In this document: positions 1-4,890 of the stretch, piece after piece
How the letters are laid out: the number at the start of each line of letters is the position of its first letter
Position numbering within the stretch: position 1 is the first letter of the stretch
NCBI GenBank assembly: GCA_001871755.1
Contig: MNXL01000111.1
Coordinates: 1 to 10,898 of the forward strand
Length of the DNA: 10,898 bases
Direction: 5' to 3'
Source: Anaerolineae bacterium CG2_30_64_16
GTDB lineage: Bacteria > Chloroflexota > Anaerolineae > CG2-30-64-16
Position numbers and translations under genes: made by a program
The notes under the pieces: generated by a model
Told to the model about the DNA's origin: nothing
Databases searched by the model: none
What the model saw: only the letters and a program-made list of their open reading frames with translations

Positions 1-423
1 GATCTCTTGCAACGGTTGTTTGATCTCGTCGACAGGGCTTTCCAGGTCGAGGCGGATCTCTTCGATTTCCTGCTTCAACGCGGTCGCCTCTTTGGCTGCC
101 GCGTCTTTGGCGGGCGCGAGTTCTCGCAGCGCCGATTCCCGCAACGCCTTGGCCGGGTCTTTGATGGTCTGAGCGACCTGGCGGGCTTCTTGCAGCGGTT
201 GGGCGATCTCCTGCAACGGTTGCCTGATCTCGTCGACGGGATTTTCAATGGCCTGGCGGGCCTGCTCGATTTCCCGTGAGAACTCGCGGGTGGCGCGGCG
301 CATGCTCCGCATGCCTTTGCCGAGCTTCGCGCCGATCTCGGGCAGGCGATCTGGGCCGAAGACTATCAGAGCCAGGATCAAGATGACGATGAGTTCCAGG
401 GGACCGATGCCCAGGATGTCCAC
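1..423 (-). CDS. tatA: TatA-type twin-arginine translocase subunit, partial (C-terminus beyond window)
   Basis: Membrane subunit of the twin-arginine system, which moves folded proteins across the cytoplasmic membrane. The 141 visible codons have no stop, so the gene runs off the window start. Residues 2-21 form a short N-terminal hydrophobic helix with Glu at position 10. This is followed by the family hinge F-G-P-D-R-L-P-E-I-G and a basic amphipathic helix (about 30-50). The hinge and the G-K-G-M-R stretch point to TatA/TatE more than TatB, but the long charged tail is TatB-like. The tail is odd: residues 60-73 recur almost exactly at 128-141 (P-V-D-E-I-K/R-Q-P-L-Q-E-I), with another QPLQE in between. 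The start is GTG at 423-421, 2 nt after the nusB stop. It is chosen because AAGGA (434-430) sits 6 nt upstream and the hydrophobic helix begins at once. The SD overlaps the end of nusB, so translation is probably coupled. TatA versus TatB is not settled. Confidence 0.88.
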   Translation of the reverse strand, partial: MDILGIGPLELIVILILALIVFGPDRLPEIGAKLGKGMRSMRRATREFSREIEQARQAIENPVDEIRQPLQEIAQPLQEARQVAQTIKDPAKALRESALRELAPAKDAAAKEATALKQEIEEIRLDLESPVDEIKQPLQEI

Positions 424-425
424 GG

Positions 426-878
426 TTAGTCCTTTGCTGTGGCTATGGTGGGGGTTGGGGACGGGTGGGCGCCGAGCTCCCGGTCACCGATCGCCGAACC
501 CAAAACACCGTTGACGAAGCGCGAGCTGTTGTCGCTGCCGAACATCTTGGCCAGGTCGACCGCTTCGTTGATGGCGACTTTGGGCGGCGTGTTGCTTTCC
601 CCGCTCAGTTCAAAAAGGGCAATTCGCAGCACATTTCGATCGATGACGGCGATCTGCGAAACCGGCCACGCAGGCGCATATTTCTGAATCAATGCGTCGA
701 ACTCATCCCGATGCTGGACGACACCGTTGACGATTTGCCGTAGAAACATTTCGCTTTCCGGCGGCAGAGGGTGGTCTTCCAGGCGAAAACGGATCGCGGC
801 GCTGACCGCGTGGGTCGTAGTGTCCAGCTCATACAAAATCTGGAGCGCACTGACCCGAGCAAGCCGATGGCTGTGCAT
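426..878 (-). CDS. nusB: Transcription antitermination factor NusB
   Basis: RNA-binding factor that, with NusE (ribosomal protein S10), recognises boxA in nascent rRNA and supports processive antitermination. The 150 aa match the family length. Visible signatures are R-L-A-R-x-x-A-L-Q-I-L-Y-E-L-D near the N-terminus (5-19), the central V-I-D-R-N-V-L-R-I-A-L-F-E-L segment (78-91), and the C-terminal I-N-E-A-V-D-L-A-K-x-F-G followed by F-V-N-G-V-L (103-126). After that comes a nonconserved Pro/Thr-rich tail of about 20 residues. The ATG at 878-876 lies 14 nt after the asp23 stop, with a modest AGGG about 9 nt upstream. The asp23-nusB pairing is also known in Bacillus (yqhY-nusB), which supports both calls. 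The tatA SD lies at its stop codon. Confidence 0.96.
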   Translation of the reverse strand: MHSHRLARVSALQILYELDTTTHAVSAAIRFRLEDHPLPPESEMFLRQIVNGVVQHRDEFDALIQKYAPAWPVSQIAVIDRNVLRIALFELSGESNTPPKVAINEAVDLAKMFGSDNSSRFVNGVLGSAIGDRELGAHPSPTPTIATAKD

Positions 879-892
879 GAAAAATGACCCTG

Positions 893-1243
893 CTATTTCG
901 CCTTCTCGGAGGGAAGGACGACGTCATCGATGTGCACGTCGACCGCGACGACCGGCAGGCCGACCATCTCCACGATGGCCCGAGTCACGTGGGTTTGCAA
1001 CGCCTCGCCGAGCTTGAGCATGTTCGCGTCGGCGGCCGCGACTACGTGCAGCTCAACCTCGACGCCCGCGTCGGTCACCTCGACGAAGATGCCCTCTTCT
1101 GCCGCTCCCCCGGCCAGCAGGCCGCGCACTTTAGGCGGAGCGGGCGCCAGCCGGTGCACGCCGCGTTGCTCCAGCGCGGTCAGCCGCACGATTGTGGTGA
1201 GCACCGTCGGTGCGATGGTGACTTTGCCCTGCACATCGTCCAT
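893..1243 (-). CDS. Asp23/Gls24 family envelope stress-type protein
   Basis: A 116-aa protein of the Asp23/Gls24 (DUF322) family. Members are small alpha/beta cytosolic proteins linked in Firmicutes to cell-envelope homeostasis and fatty-acid metabolism; no enzymatic activity is established. The sequence shows the N-terminal G-K-V-T-I-A-P-x-V-L motif (6-15), the E-Q-R-G-V segment (25-29), the E-V-E-L-H-V strand (61-67), and the closing V-D-V-H-I-D-D-V (101-108). The start chosen is ATG at 1243, with AGGGGG at 1253-1248, only 4-5 nt upstream. A longer reading from 1318 adds 25 residues that match no family N-terminus and lacks an SD. It lies 92 nt after fabG and 14 nt before nusB. In Bacillus relatives it neighbours either nusB (YqhY) or the fatty-acid kinase gene (YloU); both are present in this window. 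Confidence 0.9.
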   Translation of the reverse strand: MDDVQGKVTIAPTVLTTIVRLTALEQRGVHRLAPAPPKVRGLLAGGAAEEGIFVEVTDAGVEVELHVVAAADANMLKLGEALQTHVTRAIVEMVGLPVVAVDVHIDDVVLPSEKAK

Positions 1244-1335
1244 GATTCCCCCTAACCCGGACGAGCCGGAACCAAAGCTGCGAAAGCCGATAGCCAAATC
1301 CCTGCACAGAAGGCGCAAGCCTGAGAGGTTAGGCG

Positions 1336-2079
1336 CTATTGCATCACCAGGCCGCCGTCCACACTCAGCACCTGACCGGTGATGAACGCGGCCCGGTCAC
1401 TGGCCAGGAAGGCCACTGCGTAGGCGATCTCTTCCGGCTGGCCGAAACGGCCGAGCGGCGTGGCGGCGATGATCGTCCCCTTTTGTTCCTCGGTCAGCAC
1501 CTCGGTCAGGGCCGTGGGCACGAAACCGGGTGCAACAGCGTTCGCAGTGATGCCGCGTGAGCCCACCTCTTTCGCCAAAGCCTTGGTGAAACCGATCAAG
1601 CCCGCCTTGGACGCGGAGTAGTTGGTTTGACCTGCTTGACCCGCCAACCCCGATACTGACGAGATGTTGATCACTCGCCCATAGCGCTGTTTCAGCATCG
1701 GGCGCAGTGCCGCTTTGGTGCAGTTGTAGGCGCTCTTGAGGTTGGTCGCGATGACGGTATCCCAATCGGTCTCGCTCATCATCAGCAGCAGGGTGTCGCG
1801 GGTCGTCCCCGCGTTGTTGACCAGGATATCCACGCGGCCGAAACGGTCAAGGGTCTCCTTGATCAGCCGCTGCGCTTCGGCGAAGACGCTGACATCCGCC
1901 TGGATGGCGATCGCGCTGCCCGCGCCCGCGGCGATTTCGATTACCACGGCCTCTGCCTGGGCCGCGCTGTCTCGGTGGTTGACTACAACGGTCGCACCCT
2001 GCGCGCCCAACTCCTTGGCGATGGTTGCGCCGATGCCTCGTGAGCTGCCGGTGACGATGGCGATTTTGCCGTGTAACAT
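1336..2079 (-). CDS. fabG: 3-oxoacyl-[acyl-carrier-protein] reductase FabG
   Basis: NADPH-dependent short-chain dehydrogenase that reduces beta-ketoacyl-ACP to beta-hydroxyacyl-ACP in type II fatty-acid synthesis. The 247 aa equal the usual length. The Rossmann motif T-G-S-S-R-G-I-G is at 10-17, A-D-V at 61-63 and N-N-A-G at 88-91. The catalytic set is Asn113, Ser141, Tyr154 and Lys158 (Y-S-A-S-K), followed by N-A-V-A-P-G-F-V-x-T and the C-terminal G-Q-V-L-S-V-D-G-G. The ATG at 2079 is chosen because the typical M-x-x-x-K-I-A-I-V-T-G N-terminus starts there and GGGAG (2093-2089) lies 9 nt upstream. A longer reading from 2157 would translate heptamer-repeat DNA. It follows fabD by 167 nt, as is usual in fab clusters. 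No acpP follows it; asp23 does. Being an SDR, exact substrate assignment rests on context, but every FabG hallmark is present. Confidence 0.95.
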   Translation of the reverse strand: MLHGKIAIVTGSSRGIGATIAKELGAQGATVVVNHRDSAAQAEAVVIEIAAGAGSAIAIQADVSVFAEAQRLIKETLDRFGRVDILVNNAGTTRDTLLLMMSETDWDTVIATNLKSAYNCTKAALRPMLKQRYGRVINISSVSGLAGQAGQTNYSASKAGLIGFTKALAKEVGSRGITANAVAPGFVPTALTEVLTEEQKGTIIAATPLGRFGQPEEIAYAVAFLASDRAAFITGQVLSVDGGLVMQ

Positions 2080-2129
2080 AACGTTAGTCTCCCAGTGTCG
2101 GCGGATGCCGTGTGAGGCGTGAAAGGGAA

Positions 2130-2171
2130 ACGTAAAACGTAAAACGTGACGAGTCACGAGTTACGAGTCAC
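2130..2171. repeat. Heptamer array 1 in the fabD-fabG gap
   Basis: Six in-phase 7-bp units read on the plus strand: ACGTAAA, ACGTAAA, ACGTGAC, GAGTCAC, GAGTTAC, GAGTCAC. All share G-T at positions 3-4 and A at position 6, so this is one drifting tandem repeat rather than two unrelated ones. It lies between the fabD stop and the fabG start, about 50 nt upstream of fabG. The style recalls short tandemly repeated repetitive sequences of cyanobacteria and similar arrays I remember from Chloroflexota. No function can be read from it. Confidence 0.85.
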
Positions 2172-2210
2172 AAGTGCTGGTGTGTGCGTCCTACGCTGCG
2201 CGTACTACGC

Positions 2211-2259
2211 TCCACACTCCACACTCCACACTCCACGCCCCACGCATTACTCGTTACTC
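2211..2259. repeat. Heptamer array 2, reaching into the end of fabD
   Basis: Seven in-phase 7-bp units on the plus strand: TCCACAC three times, TCCACGC, CCCACGC, ATTACTC, GTTACTC. Read on the minus strand they become GAGTAAC, GAGTAAT, GCGTGGG, GCGTGGA and GTGTGGA three times. These show the same G-T at positions 3-4 as array 1, but on the opposite strand, so the two arrays point toward each other. The stop codon and last codons of fabD are inside this array. The 39 nt between the arrays (2172-2210) hold only degenerate units such as GCGTCCT and GCGTACT. Confidence 0.85.
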
Positions 2260-3188
2260 CTCAAAGCCCCAATCTCCTCCGCCGTCCCAACGGTCGCCGT
2301 CTCCACATCGGCCGCGATCCGTTTCACCAACCCGGTCAAGACGCTACCGGCGCCGATCTCGACAAACCGCGTCGCGCCGGCTCCTGTCATGTATGTCACC
2401 GACGCGGTCCAGCGTACGGGCGCGGTGAGTTGGGCCGTCAGCTCCTGGCGGATTTCGTCCGGGGTGGTGAGCGGTGCGGCCTGGACGTTGCCGATCACCG
2501 GGAACCGGGGCGCTGAGAAGTCCGTTGCGGCCAGATGCGCCGCAAATTCAGCCGCAATCGGTCCCATCAACGCCGAGTGCGCGGCGATGCTGACTGCCAG
2601 CGGCATGGCCCGGCCGCCCGCGGCCTTGGCCAGCGCCGCCGCCGCGGCGATCCCGGCCGGCCCTCCTGAGATGACCACCTGCCCCGGTGAGTTATAGTTG
2701 GCGGGCTGCACCACATCTCCCGTCTCCGCGGCGGCCTGCGCGCAGAGCGCGGCGACCGCAGCATCCTCCAGCCGCAAGATGGCTGCCATGCTGCCGGGGT
2801 GCGCCGCGCCGGCCTGCGCCATCAATTCGCCGCGCACGCGCGTCAACCGCACCGCGTCAGCAAAGCGCAGCGCCCCGGCCGCTACCAGGGCGCTGTATTC
2901 GCCCAGGCTGTGACCCGCCACACAGCAGGGCGAGGGCAGGGCGGGCCGCGCGGTCTGGAGCGCACGCAGCGCCGCGATGCTGGTGGTCAGGAGCGCGGGC
3001 TGGGCGTTGCGGGTTTCGGTCAGCGTTTCGGCCGGTCCCGAAAAGCAGAGCGCGGAGAGCGCGAAGCCCAGGATGGTGTCCGCTTCCGCGAACGTGTCTC
3101 GGGCAACAGGATAGCCCTCGGCCAATGCCTGGCCCATGCCGACCGTCTGCGAGCCTTGTCCGGGGAAAAGGTAGGCGGTGTGGGTCAT
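2247..3188 (-). CDS. fabD: Malonyl-CoA:ACP transacylase FabD
   Basis: Transfers malonate from CoA to the phosphopantetheine arm of ACP, supplying the extender unit for type II fatty-acid synthesis in the cytosol. The 313 aa fit the family (about 300-315). Visible landmarks are the oxyanion-hole F-P-G-Q-G-S-Q (8-14, Gln11), the nucleophile elbow G-H-S-L-G-E-Y (92-98, Ser94), Arg119 in V-R-G-E-L-M (malonate carboxylate), and N-Y-N-S-P-G-Q-V-V-I-S-G (164-175). The catalytic His204 is in A-A-H-S-A-L-M, and Gln253 precedes the P-V-R-W stretch. Nothing essential is missing. The ATG at 3188 has GGTGAG about 7 nt upstream. The upstream gap to rpmF is 302 nt and carries the tandem 102-bp repeats, so plsX and fabH are not next to it as they are in many bacteria. 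Its last codons and TAA lie in a heptamer-repeat tract, so the C-terminal tail is probably lineage- or strain-variable. Confidence 0.97.
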   Translation of the reverse strand: MTHTAYLFPGQGSQTVGMGQALAEGYPVARDTFAEADTILGFALSALCFSGPAETLTETRNAQPALLTTSIAALRALQTARPALPSPCCVAGHSLGEYSALVAAGALRFADAVRLTRVRGELMAQAGAAHPGSMAAILRLEDAAVAALCAQAAAETGDVVQPANYNSPGQVVISGGPAGIAAAAALAKAAGGRAMPLAVSIAAHSALMGPIAAEFAAHLAATDFSAPRFPVIGNVQAAPLTTPDEIRQELTAQLTAPVRWTASVTYMTGAGATRFVEIGAGSVLTGLVKRIAADVETATVGTAEEIGALRSNE

Positions 3189-3210
3189 GTGTCTCTCACC
3201 GTCATCTAAG

Positions 3211-3312
3211 TTAAGACCTGACAGGTTTTCGAAGGTGTCGTTTTTAGCCAGATTCGACCCGATCAGACGGGCATTTACGCCGAAAAGTGATCCGTGAAAC
3301 CTGTCAGGTCTG
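3211..3312. mobile_element. MITE-like dyad repeat, copy 1 (tandem with copy 2)
   Basis: A 102-bp unit repeated immediately at 3313-3414 with one difference (T at 3229, C at 3331). Its ends are perfect 15-bp inverted repeats: AGACCTGACAGGTTT at 3214-3228 and AAACCTGTCAGGTCT at 3297-3311. Each end is itself a palindrome (ACCTG-A-CAGGT). The interior has small dyads (CCCG/CGGG at 3258-3261/3268-3271; TTTTCG/CGAAAA at 3226-3231/3281-3286). It encodes no transposase, so it would be a non-autonomous element or another dispersed repeat. The mobile label is inference; the repeat structure is directly visible. The 302-nt gap between rpmF and fabD consists mostly of these two copies. Confidence 0.7.
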
Positions 3313-3330
3313 TTAAGACCTGACAGGTTT
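3297..3330. other. Perfect 15-bp stem-loop at the repeat junction
   Basis: Where copy 1 meets copy 2, the right end of one and the left end of the other form an uninterrupted 15-bp stem (3297-3311 with 3316-3330) and a 4-nt loop GTTA. In RNA of either strand this would be a very stable hairpin between rpmF and fabD. It is not followed by a run of more than three T on the minus strand, so it is not a classical intrinsic terminator. It could still act in mRNA end protection or processing. Confidence 0.6.
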
Positions 3331-3414
3331 CCGAAGGTGTCGTTTTTAGCCAGATTCGACCCGATCAGACGGGCATTTACGCCGAAAAGTGATCCGTGAA
3401 ACCTGTCAGGTCTG
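3313..3414. mobile_element. MITE-like dyad repeat, copy 2
   Basis: Second copy of the 102-bp unit, 101/102 identical to copy 1 and abutting it directly. The inverted ends are at 3316-3330 and 3399-3413. The single change (C at 3331) breaks the inner TTTTCG/CGAAAA dyad that copy 1 keeps, so copy 1 may be closer to the ancestral form. The four bases GTTA precede both copies (3210-3213 and 3312-3315). This could be an insertion-site sequence or simply part of the duplicated unit. Tandem duplication of one inserted element explains the pair more simply than two insertions. The remaining gap to rpmF, 3415-3490, shows no recognisable feature. Confidence 0.7.
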
Positions 3415-3490
3415 ACAAGAAAGGGGACGTGGGTGAGGCCCCAGATCCCCCGTTCTCGTCGACAAGTTGCCCCGATGGCTGTGCGCGGAC

Positions 3491-3679
3491 CTATTTTTCG
3501 GCTTCTACTTCAAGGAAGGTCTCGCCGCGATAGACGCCGCACTCAGGGCAGACGTGATGTGGCCGCCGCATGCTGCCGCACTGCGAACAGCGCACCAGAT
3601 GCATCGGCGACAAAGCATCGTGGGCGCGGCGGCGGTCCCGCCGCCCTTTGGATATCTTACGCTTTGGAAGAGGTGGCAC
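3491..3679 (-). CDS. rpmF: 50S ribosomal protein L32
   Basis: Small zinc-ribbon protein of the large ribosomal subunit, 62 aa, typical length. The N-terminus carries the family pattern P-K-R-K-x-S-K-x-R-R-D-x-R-R-A-H (5-20). Two CxxC pairs, Cys31/Cys34 and Cys44/Cys47, form the zinc site, so this is the zinc-binding (C+) form. The GTG at 3679-3677 is set by a perfect AAGGAG (3692-3687) with a 7-nt spacer. That SD begins at the last base of the yceD stop codon, so the two genes are surely cotranscribed, starting from the consensus promoter at 4345-4373. The yceD-rpmF pair is one of the most conserved in bacteria. Downstream, the usual plsX is replaced by repeats. Confidence 0.97.
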   Translation of the reverse strand: MPPLPKRKISKGRRDRRRAHDALSPMHLVRCSQCGSMRRPHHVCPECGVYRGETFLEVEAEK

Positions 3680-3691
3680 GAGAATACTCCT

Positions 3692-4243
3692 TCATTCTGA
3701 GTTTTTCAATAAGGCAGCCAGCACGGCCCAGCGCGGGTCTGGCTCGGGTTGACAATCGCAAGGGCCTTCGTTCAGGTTTTGCCCACACGTGGGACAAAGC
3801 CCCTGACAATCCTCCCGGCACAGCACGTGTATGGGGCTGGCCAACATGACATCCTGGCGCAGCACCTCGCGCAGATCCAGGATGTGGTTTTCATCGACCC
3901 ACAGCGCCCGATCTTCTTCTTCGGGAGCGATCGATTTTCCAGTGACGATGTTGATCGTCGGCACGAAGATCTCTTCGAGCTCGACGTCCAACGGCACACT
4001 GACTGGATTCAGGCAGCGCGCACACGGCAGCATGACCTGGGTATGCAACATCCCCTGCGCCAGGATGCCGTCGTTGATGTGCATCAAGCGCACAGAGCCG
4101 CTCAGCACCGCCGCGGGCGCGTCCTCGACTTGCTGTAGCTCGGGCGCCAGATGTCCCACGTCGGCCACCACGTCCCCAGTGCGAGTTGCCCCGACGGGGT
4201 CCTTGAGCAGTTGTGCGACGTTGAAGGTCAGATTGTCGATCAC
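3692..4243 (-). CDS. yceD: YceD family protein (DUF177)
   Basis: A 183-aa member of the YceD/DUF177 family, known in bacteria and plants as a factor linked to 23S rRNA accumulation or processing and nearly always encoded before rpmF. Features seen are a CxxC pair at Cys74/Cys77, an acidic central segment, and the family's R-E-V-L-R-Q-D-x-x-L-A-S-P-I-H-V-L-C block (125-142). A cysteine-rich end follows, with Cys142, 146, 150, 153, 162 and 164, probably metal-binding. The W-A-V-L-A-A-L tail closes it. The GTG at 4243 is the only reasonable start; AGGG lies about 6 nt upstream. The mRNA leader should be about 95 nt if transcription starts near 4338. The biochemical function is not established in this phylum, so the role is inferred from family and neighbour. 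Confidence 0.92.
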   Translation of the reverse strand: MIDNLTFNVAQLLKDPVGATRTGDVVADVGHLAPELQQVEDAPAAVLSGSVRLMHINDGILAQGMLHTQVMLPCARCLNPVSVPLDVELEEIFVPTINIVTGKSIAPEEEDRALWVDENHILDLREVLRQDVMLASPIHVLCREDCQGLCPTCGQNLNEGPCDCQPEPDPRWAVLAALLKNSE

Positions 4244-4322
4244 GATGCCCTACCCTGCTGGGAAGCCATCCGGGCGCAGTCAAGTTTCCGTCGATGGCGG
4301 TTGAGACCGGCGCGTAAAATAA

Positions 4323-4336
4323 GGCGCCTCAGCGCC
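4323..4336 (-). promoter_or_regulatory. Stem-loop at the predicted 5' end of the yceD-rpmF mRNA
   Basis: On the minus strand GGCGC-TGAG-GCGCC forms a 5-bp all-G/C stem with a tetraloop, followed by TTATTTT. With transcription starting near 4338 it would begin at about +3. It could protect the 5' end, or act as a weak early pause or terminator. It also contains the second copy of GAGGCGCC found in the promoter spacer. The stem is short, so the function is a guess. Confidence 0.4.
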
Positions 4337-4344
4337 AAGCGATT

Positions 4345-4373
4345 ATTATAGGCCAGAGGGGCGCCTCTGTCAA
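4345..4373 (-). promoter_or_regulatory. Perfect consensus sigma-70 promoter for yceD-rpmF
   Basis: Minus strand: TTGACA at 4373-4368, a spacer of exactly 17 nt (4367-4351), and TATAAT at 4350-4345. All 12 consensus bases match, in a genome where such AT-rich hexamers should be rare. The stop codon TGA of the upstream coiled-coil gene lies inside the -35 box. The expected start site is near 4338. The spacer holds the inverted repeat AGAGG-CGCC-CCTCT, and its GAGGCGCC recurs at 4330-4323, so an operator is possible. Confidence 0.88.
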
Positions 4374-4840
4374 GATTGGCTGCCCTCTTCCGAATGCTGG
4401 TCGCTATCTTGCTTCAGCGTGCGTTGACCGGCCTGCACCTCGCGCAGCAGGCGCTGCAAGCGGGTTTCCAGTGCGTTGAGCTGGCTGATCACGTAGTGGT
4501 TGGCATCGGCGCGCAGGGCGGCGGAGTTTCGGTCGGCGTCCCCCTGGATCTCGCGCGCCCGCTGCCGCGCGGCCTGAACTATGCCGTGCTCATCCAGCCG
4601 GGTGTTCAACTGAGCCTGGGCCTCCTCCGAGATCCGCCGCGCTTGCGCCCGCGCATCGGCCAGGATGCGCTCGCGCTCGCTGGCGATCCGTTGCCCCAGC
4701 CGCACTTCGTCGGGCGCGGCCGCGCGCATCTCGTCGATGATGCGCCGAATGGCGGTTTCATTGACCAGGATTCTGCCGCTGACGGGCACGCGGAGGGCGC
4801 GCTGCAACAGGTCTTCGAGTTCGTCGATTAAGCTCAACAT
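4370..4840 (-). CDS. SepIVA/DivIVA-like coiled-coil protein
   Basis: A 156-aa soluble, highly charged protein resembling the coiled-coil protein next to coaD in Actinobacteria, called SepIVA in mycobacteria, where it acts in septation and polar growth. It starts with L-x-D-E-L-E-D-L-L-x-x-A-x-x-V-P-V-S-G-R (4-23), a DivIVA-like N-terminal region. A segment R-R-I-I-D-E-M-R-x-x-x-P-D-E-V (32-46) follows. Then comes a long Ala/Arg/Glu-rich helix (about 50-145) with heptad-like spacing, including the A-D-x-x-x-Y-V-x-x-x-L-x-x-L-E-x-R-L pattern (111-128). There is no signal peptide or membrane segment. The ATG at 4840 has GAGGTG about 10 nt upstream. It lies 50 nt after coaD and before yceD, the same order as in Actinobacteria. 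Some databases would label it ATP synthase subunit B-like because of the coiled coil; context argues against that. The role in division here is inferred. Confidence 0.78.
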   Translation of the reverse strand: MLSLIDELEDLLQRALRVPVSGRILVNETAIRRIIDEMRAAAPDEVRLGQRIASERERILADARAQARRISEEAQAQLNTRLDEHGIVQAARQRAREIQGDADRNSAALRADANHYVISQLNALETRLQRLLREVQAGQRTLKQDSDQHSEEGSQS

Positions 4841-4890
4841 GGCTGTGGCGCACCTCGTATCGGCTGAAAGGCTGTGGCGGTCGATCCAAC

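Noticed and set aside
1244..1318. 25-residue N-terminal extension of the Asp23 protein
   Set aside because: It has no SD and matches no Asp23/Gls24 N-terminus; ATG 1243 has AGGGGG right upstream.
1251..1333. CCTAACC (1251-1257) and GGTTAGG (1327-1333), which could pair and hide the asp23 ribosome-binding site
   Set aside because: A 7-bp match somewhere in a 92-nt gap is expected by chance in roughly one of four cases, and the 69-nt loop is long.
2080..2157. N-terminal extension of fabG starting at GTG 2157
   Set aside because: The extra 26 codons translate the heptamer array. The FabG family N-terminus and a usable SD both point to ATG 2079.
3211..3414. CRISPR-like array from the repeated AGACCTGACAGGTTT and AAACCTGTCAGGTCT blocks
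   Set aside because: The blocks alternate in orientation and the intervening 68 nt are the same in both copies, so there are no unique spacers and no cas genes.
3749..3754. TTGACA on the plus strand inside yceD
   Set aside because: No -10-like hexamer lies 16-18 nt downstream and no plus-strand gene follows.
4240..4269. Nine-codon leader ORF in the yceD 5' leader whose TGA overlaps the yceD GTG start
   Set aside because: The stop/start overlap is suggestive, but the ATG at 4269 has no SD and the peptide shows no codon pattern typical of attenuation.
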